This document shows, piece after piece, positions 7,877-14,366 of a DNA stretch of 14,366 nt; position 1 is the first letter of the stretch, and each line of letters starts with the position of its first letter. Made by a program: the position numbers and the translations under genes. A model generated the notes under the pieces. The model had not been told where the DNA came from and searched no databases. It was given only the letters and a program-made list of their open reading frames with translations. This DNA comes from Larix sibirica (lineage: Eukaryota > Streptophyta > Pinopsida > Pinales > Pinaceae). The stretch lies in NCBI GenBank assembly GCA_004151065.3, contig NWUY0300106865.1:8681-23046 (forward strand). The letters are read 5' to 3'.

Positions 7877-9943
7877 TCAGCATGACCGCTCATTGGTATC
7901 ACTGGATCTTCTATAAATCCACCACAACAAATTTGATAATGAATTTCCATCATCGTGATCATTTAAATACATCAGTTTCTTCAGAGCACTTTCCCTGTCA
8001 AGCATACTCTCCAACGCATACACAAAACCCTTCCATCCTTGTCCAACTCCTTCTCTCTTCAATTCTGGGGTTGCCCATTCCACAAGCTCTTTAACAAACT
8101 CCAGATTGGAGAACAAAAGCTCTGTAATGGGGACAATTGGAAGCAATTGAATTCCCAACCTGCATTCTCTCCAATCAGCTGGTGCAAACCACAGCCCACT
8201 GTCCCGTTTATTTGCCCACAAAACCCCCATTGCTCTATTCTCCCTTGTAAATTCTGGTTCATATACAGTACTGTTCGCAGGGACGTGCCACCATGCCTTT
8301 GCAGACCTGATTTCCAAAGCAGCCAGAGTTGATCCAGTGGCTATGAGATGCACATCTCCATATGCTTCTCCTACAAGTGCTGCAGAATAATATGCATTTA
8401 TAGCCTCGCTGCTGCTCTCCTGGCTCCGACCATCTGCAAATTCAGTGATTCCACTGGCCCAAGAATGCAGCTTCCATAGATCGAAATTTCGCAACCGTGG
8501 ATACAATGACTGCTGACCAGAACTCAGAGTCATGAAATCATTCACAATTGAGTATACATGTGGCTTAAATCTGCGAGCCCAGCTGCAATTGAGCTTGGCC
8601 AAGACAGCAATAGCATAGCAGAAATAACCCAAATGGCAATGGTGATCATTGTAAACACCAAAGCCAAAATCTGCACCAGAGTCCCTAGCACCCTCTCTGC
8701 TGACCAGTCCTCCCCACTTGTTATCATACATGAATGCATTTCCTTGGAAGCTCCCATCCAACCACGGAGTCAGGGATTTCTCCAGAAATTCTTTCACACG
8801 AGGTATGACATTTTGGCAGTGGACTTCTTCTGCAATCAATGCAAACCTCGCTGCTCTTGCAACAGCCTTTCCATAAAAATAGGTAGATGGGATCTTAATC
8901 GGTTCCAGATTGCTTACATCCTGTTCCAGGGCCCTGACAATAGGATTTCTAGCTTCCTCATACAATCCTTTCGTTGAATACCAACCTACAGTAATTGGGG
9001 CTTCTTCCAAAATCCATGAATCACCCACAATTCCAAGCAGCTCTCCATCCATGCTACGATAACTGAGGTCGGGTAGTACCATATTGGGTGGGAAAGCTAG
9101 GATTTGCCTATGTACAGAGTGCGAAAGCATGAGTAACTCACCTTGCCCTTTCTTCTTCCATTCGTATCTAACCTTGTAGGGCATACTGAGATCCACCAAC
9201 CCGGAGATCGGATAAGCTCTGCTGAACCGATCCAAAATCTGCTCCTTTGCATCTGCAACTTCTCCATCTTTGTCTGAGAGTATGCTGATTCTTAAGACGC
9301 CTTGATAGGATTCAGAGATGCTCAAATCTTTGTTGAGAGAAAGAGAATTGGAACTGTAAATGAGCCATATCTGTCCGTTGTTGAAGACAATCTTATGCTT
9401 GGTGTCATGATTGTGGGAAGAAACATTGAGCACCGCATGTATTGTGGTGAATTGGAGGTCTCCCCCCTTGACAAGGCAGGTGATGTAGGGGCTTCCTCTC
9501 ACTAGGGGGACAGTGAGAGGCCCCGGGAGGTCTAAGGTGACACTCAGGTCATCGAAATGGGAGACGACATGGGAACCGATGAGGGAGCAGGAGATTGTTA
9601 TGTTGGGAACGAAGGACTGTATGATGAAGGTGGATTGCACGATTCTGGAGGGATAGCAGATGGTGATAGAGCCCCTGTTGGGGTTGGATTGAATGAGGTA
9701 AGGATGGATGAATTCCGGCTGGGAACCCTCTCTCAGCACGAAATTCTGCCAGGGAGAATTGGTGGGAAGAGGAACTGCATGATTGCGGAGATTCTCTGCG
9801 AAGAAGAGAGGTCGGTCGGATGCGGCCGTGTTATTTATGGAGGGGAACGGTTGCTCATGCTTGGGCTCCGCCTCTGAACGCCGACGTTGGAATCTCTGCA
9901 TTGTTAATCTGTCTGCGGCTTTTTCCAGACATTTTTTCAGCAT
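7877..9943 (-). CDS. GH81 endo-1,3-beta-D-glucanase, single coding exon
   Basis: This gene predicts an enzyme (EC 3.2.1.39 family) that hydrolyses internal beta-1,3 linkages in callose or fungal glucan. Plant members include the soybean glucan-elicitor-binding protein. The protein is 688 residues, complete, and normal in length for plant GH81. The N-terminal beta-sandwich region begins with PLPTNSPWQNFVL (about 59-71) and EFIHPYLIQSN. The C-terminal (alpha/alpha)6 barrel holds YNDHHCH with the catalytic-loop Asp433, and FADGRSQESSSEAIN with Glu509 and Glu513, matching the known GH81 acidic residues. The C-terminus ends in the family block NLLWWIYRR. The ATG at 9943 is the first in-frame ATG; the frame is open upstream to about 10056 but has none. 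No signal peptide is visible: the start MLKKCLEK is basic. The gene is clearly richer in GC than its flanks and has no internal stop. Confidence 0.93.
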   Translation of the reverse strand: MLKKCLEKAADRLTMQRFQRRRSEAEPKHEQPFPSINNTAASDRPLFFAENLRNHAVPLPTNSPWQNFVLREGSQPEFIHPYLIQSNPNRGSITICYPSRIVQSTFIIQSFVPNITISCSLIGSHVVSHFDDLSVTLDLPGPLTVPLVRGSPYITCLVKGGDLQFTTIHAVLNVSSHNHDTKHKIVFNNGQIWLIYSSNSLSLNKDLSISESYQGVLRISILSDKDGEVADAKEQILDRFSRAYPISGLVDLSMPYKVRYEWKKKGQGELLMLSHSVHRQILAFPPNMVLPDLSYRSMDGELLGIVGDSWILEEAPITVGWYSTKGLYEEARNPIVRALEQDVSNLEPIKIPSTYFYGKAVARAARFALIAEEVHCQNVIPRVKEFLEKSLTPWLDGSFQGNAFMYDNKWGGLVSREGARDSGADFGFGVYNDHHCHLGYFCYAIAVLAKLNCSWARRFKPHVYSIVNDFMTLSSGQQSLYPRLRNFDLWKLHSWASGITEFADGRSQESSSEAINAYYSAALVGEAYGDVHLIATGSTLAALEIRSAKAWWHVPANSTVYEPEFTRENRAMGVLWANKRDSGLWFAPADWRECRLGIQLLPIVPITELLFSNLEFVKELVEWATPELKREGVGQGWKGFVYALESMLDRESALKKLMYLNDHDDGNSLSNLLWWIYRRSSDTNERSC

Positions 9944-9966
9944 GTTAGGAGATGGATCAATCTCAT
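9937..9966 (-). promoter_or_regulatory. Upstream ORF of 9 codons overlapping the GH81 start codon
   Basis: An ATG at 9966 opens a short frame, MRLIHLLTC, that ends at TGA 9939-9937. The stop overlaps the main start as ATGCTGA. The upstream ATG has T at -3, a weak context; the main ATG has A at -3. It is the only ATG between the proposed splice acceptor and the main start. It could lower or condition translation through leaky scanning or reinitiation; that is inference. Confidence 0.6.
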
Positions 9967-10023
9967 GAAGAGACAAAGGCTCGAATTGTTTGTCAATGAG
10001 AATTTTAGGACTGGCAGAAGGAT

Positions 10024-10351
10024 CTAGGAGGAAATTTTTGCGATTAGTGAGGATTTAAACGACCAATGCATGTCAATATAGATAATAAGTGAACTGATGT
10101 GCGTGCTCTCGACGCGGTTGAAGAATCTGAATACTCCGAAGGGGGCATGAGGGGGCATGAGCATCTCTGACGATAAGGATGGATTTATGCAGCTCACACG
10201 GTATGGTATCGAAATTATCTGTGATGCTATTTTTTTTGTTATTGACCTTCCTGCTTGTGCCGACTCCTGAGTGTTCCATAGGTACAGAGTTTGATTTGAG
10301 CCGTTGAGCAGCCGCTAGTAAATTGGTCTGTGTTGTAATTTCTGGACTTAC
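10024..10351 (-). other. Candidate 5' UTR intron of the GH81 gene (328 bp)
   Basis: On the minus strand a full consensus donor, CTG|GTAAGT, sits at 10354-10346. A pyrimidine-rich acceptor, TTTCCTCCTAG, ends at 10024, and a CTAAT branch-point match lies about 25 bases before the acceptor. Five ATGs lie inside the intron and none in the short stretch from the TATA box to the donor, so splicing would clear the leader of most upstream starts. A 108-codon open stretch spanning the donor starts with TTG, not ATG, and matches nothing I know, so I do not call it a gene. Confidence 0.55.
10141..10160. repeat. Perfect 10-bp tandem duplication
   Basis: The unit gggggcatga occurs twice without interruption inside the proposed GH81 5' UTR intron. 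On the gene strand it reads tcatgccccc repeated, which also duplicates an ATG. Confidence 0.9.
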
Positions 10352-10423
10352 CAGAAGTGTTAGTCTGCTTGCCCGAAAGAGAGAACAAAAATCAAACAAC
10401 TAAACTAAGTTCAATTCAAAAGA

Positions 10424-10433
10424 AATATATATT
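10424..10433 (-). promoter_or_regulatory. Candidate TATA box of the GH81 gene
   Basis: The minus strand reads AATATATATT about 70 bases upstream of the proposed splice donor. Transcription starting about 30 bases downstream would give a leader exon of roughly 40-45 nt that is rich in pyrimidines and lacks ATG. A weaker TATA-like site (tatctata, 10077-10084) would give an unspliced leader and is the alternative. Confidence 0.45.
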
Positions 10434-10666
10434 TTTTAAGAAGAAAAAAAAACCTTATTTTCTATTAAATAGTACCAAAAATACATTCATAACGTGCTGC
10501 AAAAAATACTAATGGTTAAGAACCACAGATCCCAATACTTTGTCTAAAACAGGGCTCGAATAGTGATATTTAAAGCATTTGAAGAGTTAAGACCAGTTAC
10601 ACGCATCCCAAAAACATTACCAATATAGGACTCAAAACTCAACTAATGCAGAGGACCTCTTGTCAA

Positions 10667-10734
10667 CCAAAAGACCATCATGGAATGTCTTAAGTGTATA
10701 CCAAAATATCATCATGGAATGTCTCAAGTGTATA
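10667..10734. repeat. 34-bp tandem repeat, two copies
   Basis: Units 10667-10700 and 10701-10734 differ at three of 34 positions. Both contain catcatggaatgtct and aagtgtata. They lie just past the RNase H C-terminus, in what would be the 3' tail of the LINE. Confidence 0.85.
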
Positions 10735-11165
10735 AGCATGTCTGGGAAGACCAAAACCTTCTTTTGAAAGTAAATCAGCGTCACTATTTTGCTCCTGGTA
10801 GATATGTTCAAAGACAATGTGCTAAAACTGAGAAGTCACGCTTTTTATTTGAATTGCCACTCAGGAGAGGCCAATGTTGTTAAAACGAGATCAACCTTTC
10901 ATCCAATTAATTGTGAGCAAAGAATCACCAAAAATCTGTATGCGACCAATATTTATATCAAGAACAAACTTCAGTAGGTAGTATAGAGCATATAATTCAC
11001 TAATGTTATTAGTACTCGTGCCTTGATTTGCCTTGAAGTGGTGTCGATCCAAGTTATAATGGTAAAGAACAAACCCCACTCCCATTGTTGGACCATGATC
11101 TTGGAAGGTGCCATTAAAGTAAGTCCACGCTATAGAATTGTCAATATGTATCTCTTTTAGAATGC
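10735..11165 (-). pseudogene. LINE RNase H domain remnant
   Basis: RNase H would remove RNA from the RNA-DNA hybrid during LINE copying. The frame opens with IAWTYFNGTFQDHGPTMG near 11130 and runs through GVGFVLYHYNLD, STNNISELYALYYLLKF and IQIFGDSLLTINW to a stop at 10891. After two more stops, the C-terminal helix is readable as FEHIYQEQNSDADLLSKEG down to about 10745. Catalytic Glu (SEL) and Asp (GDS) are present. The first catalytic Asp, normally in an F-D-G block, is Asn here (F-N-G). Plant L1 elements are known to have gained such a domain; this copy is broken. Confidence 0.8.
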
Positions 11166-11399
11166 TAGGTTTTTTTGAAGGAGCAACAATTGAAAAGTAC
11201 GATATAAGAGATCAAACTTAGCACTAGTCTGGCAAGGAGGGACAAATTGCTCCTTAAAGACCATGTTGTTCCACGTGATCCAAACCCCCTGGAGTGCTAA
11301 ATAAGGAAGGCTCTCCACTTCTTGAGTTCCCTTTTTTCAAACCAAATATAAAAACAAGAATCTAAATAGTTCTCTCACAAAAGAGGTTTGAGATCAAGA

Positions 11400-11970
11400 A
11401 ATTCTTGTAAAATAGTCCAAACCTAAACTACATAAGAGCAATGCAAAAACAATGATCATTAGTCTCTTCAAGACTTTTACACATCATACAAATTCCATGG
11501 CCCACTTTACCTCTTCTTTGGAATTGATCCCAAGTTAGAACTCTTCCATTGAGTATTGGACACATTAGTAATTTTGTCTCCATTGGAGCTTTGAATTTCT
11601 AAAGCTCGTGCCACCAACAAATTGGGTCTGTTACCTATGGGATCAGAGAGGAATATCCTTGCTTTGCTGAGTAGTTTCCCCAAATCAGATTATAAGAAAA
11701 AATAAAAACATCATCATCTTCTGTCAATATGGTTTGAGAATTATGTAAGTATGGAAGGAAAAGATCCCAAGATGGTGTCGTATGAGCCTCAAGACCAAGA
11801 GCACCCATTGATAGCCATCCTCGTCTCCATAGAGTTGAGGCAACATGATTGGCCACTTGGTTAATAATTGATTTGCTAGAATTCCTCAAGTGATTGATAA
11901 TGTCACCAAGTAGGAAGATATTTCTACTACACCCCATAACTGTATATATTCCCACTCGGACTTTCATACC
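11400..11970 (-). pseudogene. LINE post-RT connector and zinc-finger region (zf-RVT type)
   Basis: This segment lies between RT and RNase H. The frame from 11967 to 11635 ends with NLIWGNYSAKQGYSSLIP, the block that precedes the zf-RVT domain in plant LINE proteins. Past a stop, the same region continues with APMETKLLMCPILNGRVLTW and the finger GICMMCKSLEETNDHC (first Cys at 11488-11490). The frame then slips by one base in a T-run before the last Cys of the C-C-H-C set. The domain is common in LINE ORF2 and in host proteins derived from it; here its neighbours on both sides tie it to the LINE. Confidence 0.7.
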
Positions 11971-11999
11971 ATCCCCAACGTCCTAGGAACGGTATGGTC

Positions 12000-13320
12000 C
12001 CAAATTAGGAAAAAGAAAGTGTTAGGGCCTTACACTGATTGTAAACATTTTGTATGGTTTTTATTTCCCGTCTAGTTCAATTCATAATAGTACCAGGCTC
12101 AATATAATTCTCAACAATAATATTCTTCTAGAGATCCTCTTTGGTAATTACATTTCACAAATATTTTGCTGCTGAAGTGAGACTGAAGAGGTGAATGTTC
12201 TTAATACCCTATCCCCCCAGCTTTTTAGGAACAACCAACTTATGCCATCTAACCCAATGCAATCCTTTGTATTCATGACTACCTTGCCACAAAAAATCAA
12301 AAGCAAAACTTCCTAATCTTTTCCAAAACCCCCTTAGTTATGTGAGACAGGTATGCTAGTACATAGTAATAGTTTCGAGAACAAATTTAACAAGGATCAT
12401 CCTTCCACCATGAGAAAGCCATGTATTGCACCAGAGAGCAATTCTTATTTCCACTTTGTTAATCAACCAAAGCCATTAATTTTTTAAATAATTGTTACGG
12501 TTTGAGAATAAAACCCAGGTACTTGATGCCACCATCTAAGCTATGATGTTGAAAAGGAAAATGTGCATAGAAGGAAGTTGTTTGTTCATTAGAGAGATTA
12601 ATAGTGTAAAGAGCGAATTTCCTTTCATTAACTTCCATCCTAGTCGCACAAGAAGAATACCATTGATAATGTATCCATCTCCCCTAGACCATAACAAAAT
12701 AGAGGTACATCATCTACAAAGAGTAGATGTGAAAGTGACACATTTCTCCCCAACAAGACTCCATGCAATGACCATTTACTTCTAACATCCAAAATGGCTC
12801 TATTGAGGCCTTTGGAAACCAAAAATAAGAGATATGGTGACAGTGGACAACCCTGCCTCAGTCCCCTAGTTGCCTTAAAAAAGGAGGTTTTTATGCCAAT
12901 GATAAGAACTACAAAATTAGATGATGATACACGTCCCATAATCCCATAGTCCATCTAACCAAAGGTAGGGAGAAATCCAAATGAATGAGTGATAAATGCA
13001 AATACATCCATGATACTCTGCCATATTCCCTTGAGAGGTCAAGCTTAACTATTGCAGTAGGAACCTACCCAAATTGTAAGGAATGAAGATCCTCTTGAGA
13101 TGACCCTATCACTTCATTAATTTGTCTTCCAACAAGGAATCCAAATTGCTCATTTGAGATACAGTTAGATAGAACCGACTTCAATCTAACTCCAATTATC
13201 TAAGAAAGGATCTTGTATAGGAAATCACATGGGTAAATTAGCCTAAACTCTTCGAAAGAAACCAAGCAATCAACCTAAAGGAATTAGGGCTATAAAGGTG
13301 GAATCATATTCCCAGGAACC
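12000..13320 (-). pseudogene. LINE reverse transcriptase remnant
   Basis: This is the target-primed reverse transcriptase of an L1-like element. The N-terminal blocks appear as VPGNMIPP then FIALIP (about 13290-13330), FRLIYPCDFLYKIL (about 13200-13250), SNEQFGFLVGRQINEVIG (about 13100-13160) and IVKLDLSREYGRVSW (about 13010-13055, motif A Asp present). After a frameshift near 12955, the frame 12954-12640 holds ATRGLRQGCPLSPYLLFLV and HLLFVDDVPLFC, which contains the catalytic DD pair (12709-12714). The thumb follows, with NERKFALYTINLS, SLDGGIKYLGFILKP near 12510-12620 and further fragments down to about 12000. Stops and frameshifts are frequent. Confidence 0.82.
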
Positions 13321-13375
13321 CTACCAGTCTTGTTGATAACTAATGTTGTGCAGTTTTGCATGCTTTCAGTATCAC

Positions 13376-14366
13376 TACCATTTTCTATTTCATTTAAATT
13401 TCAGTTTGAATGTGTATATTAATAAATAAGAAGCAAAATTCACTGCATGCTAATGCATGTGAAGAATAAAATAAATTTGCAGAAATCTACTTAAATCTAC
13501 ACCTAACTTCATGAAATTTAAAAATTAATGTACTTTTATTAGATTTATATGGAATGTAATCATCATATAAGTATGTAGATTTGAAACCTATTGATAAAAC
13601 AAGATATAGATAATAAAATGTTTTCTTTTCCTGTGTTGAATAAAGGTGTCTCTCTTGTTTGTTGTGTTGTTTTCCTTATGCTATTGTAAGTTTGGATATG
13701 TCATCATCTTCAGTGGTATTTGAGATGATCAGAAATTAGTTATGTGTATCATGATAAGGTGCAAATTTATCTTTTATCACATTCAAACTTCTTAGTAAAC
13801 CTTCTTGCATAATGGTGCAATCTTTAAAATTGTGAGTTCCGTGTTCATAAAATTAACATACTAGTTGAATAGTCAACTTGTAAATATTCGTTTGTTACGA
13901 CTCCAAATTCCACATAATAATCATTTTACAGACTTTATGCCATGAGAAAGGGTTACTTCTGGCTATCAAGATCCCCTTGCACTTTGAAGATTATCAATCT
14001 ACATCCTCCCAATAGTTTTCATAACACTTCAATGTCTTTTGTGCCACTTGGATTGTTTGAACCTAATATATAGTGGTTTTTACTACTCTTCTTATTTATT
14101 TTCCCTTTTTCTTTATCTATTCTAAAAAAAATTGGGATTAACTAGATAAAAGAACTAGTGATGCTCAACATTCTTTATGGGGCTCACAATGGTTGTAATA
14201 TTAATTCTTATAATAATAATTTTAATACCGATTAAAAGATCAATGATCCTTTCCATAATTGTCATGATTTTCCTTGTGTGGCCCAAATGACTATCCTTGC
14301 TTCCTTTTTCTCCAATGTTCTATTAATGTCCTCATGTTGCTTTTCAATGTTAGTGTTTAGTATTTT
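13376..14366. other. AT-rich unassigned region with a possible gag remnant
   Basis: No intact gene is visible. On the minus strand at 13817-13858 the frame reads C-stop-F-Y-E-H-G-T-H-N-F-K-D-C. This fits a CX2CX4HX4C zinc knuckle in which the second Cys is Tyr and one spacer codon is a stop. It suggests a badly decayed gag of a retroelement unrelated to the LINE. The remaining sequence, mostly AT-rich with stops in all frames, gave nothing recognisable. Confidence 0.4.

Larger units (their letters stand above)
10640..13375 (-). mobile_element. Decayed L1-type LINE (non-LTR retrotransposon)
   Basis: Reading the minus strand from 13375 downward, the order is reverse transcriptase, RT thumb/connector, CCHC zinc-finger region and RNase H. 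That is the ORF2 order of plant L1 elements carrying an added RNase H. The endonuclease domain and ORF1 are missing from the upstream side, which fits the usual 5' truncation of LINEs. Stops and frameshifts occur in every domain. Neither end shows a clean boundary: there is no poly(A) tail (poly-T on the plus strand) just below 10640 and no target duplication that I could find. The limits given mark where recognisable similarity ends. Confidence 0.8.

Noticed and set aside
8039-9968. Plus-strand and off-frame open reading frames across the GH81 gene
   Set aside because: They are antisense or out-of-frame shadows of a long conserved coding region and show no domain of their own.
9944-9976. Starting the GH81 protein 11 codons earlier at 9976
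   Set aside because: The codon there is TTG. Nuclear plant genes start at ATG, and the first in-frame ATG is at 9943.
10228-10235. T-run as the poly(A) end of the minus-strand LINE
   Set aside because: It is only eight bases, about 400 bp beyond the last recognisable LINE sequence and inside the proposed GH81 intron.
10073-10399. 108-codon open frame upstream of GH81 on the minus strand
   Set aside because: It begins with TTG rather than ATG, spans a consensus splice donor, and matches no family I recognise. It is better explained as leader exon plus intron.
12543-12785. 80-residue plus-strand open frame in the LINE
   Set aside because: It lies antisense to the reverse transcriptase blocks, including the catalytic FVDD motif.
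1-14366. CRISPR array, tRNA or rRNA genes, bacterial operons
   Set aside because: No regularly spaced short repeats, no tRNA cloverleaf beyond the 18-bp primer-site matches, and no rRNA sequence were seen. The content is plant nuclear.

Overview
The window looks like land-plant nuclear DNA from a large, repeat-rich genome. It holds one apparently intact, intron-poor plant gene in a background of heavily decayed retrotransposons. Three things point to a plant: a GH81 endo-1,3-beta-glucanase of the plant type, a Ty3/gypsy element whose primer-binding site matches plant tRNA-Asp, and an L1-type LINE whose reverse transcriptase is followed by a zinc-finger region and an RNase H domain. A conifer or other gymnosperm is my best guess from the flavour of the retroelement proteins. 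That is an inference, not something I could test.

Layout. Positions 1-6315 hold a Ty3/gypsy LTR retrotransposon on the minus strand. It runs from two LTR copies on the right (3790-4807 and 5321-6315), through a primer-binding site and leader, into a broken gag (about 3250 down to 1750), protease (about 1516-949) and the start of reverse transcriptase (about 890-165). The rest of pol lies outside the window or is lost. The LTR, primer-binding site and leader are duplicated in tandem with a period of about 1.5 kb. Positions 6316-7876 are AT-rich spacer with one imperfect 92-bp tandem repeat and no recognisable gene.

Positions 7877-9943 (minus) encode a GH81 endo-beta-1,3-glucanase of 688 residues with its catalytic residues in place. 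Upstream sequence supports a TATA box (10424-10433), a short leader exon, a 5' UTR intron (10024-10351) and a 9-codon upstream ORF whose stop codon overlaps the main start codon.

Positions about 10640-13375 (minus) are a decayed L1-like LINE: reverse transcriptase, connector, CCHC finger and RNase H in that order. Its 3' part lies about 200 bp upstream of the GH81 TATA box. Positions 13376-14366 are AT-rich and unassigned, apart from a degenerate CCHC zinc knuckle suggesting a further gag remnant.

The retroelements are dead by sequence (many stops and frameshifts) and do not work with the GH81 gene. The only likely interaction is positional, through the LINE relic next to the promoter. I see no new multi-gene system. 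The observations most worth checking are the 5' leader architecture of the GH81 gene and the LTR-leader tandem dimer.
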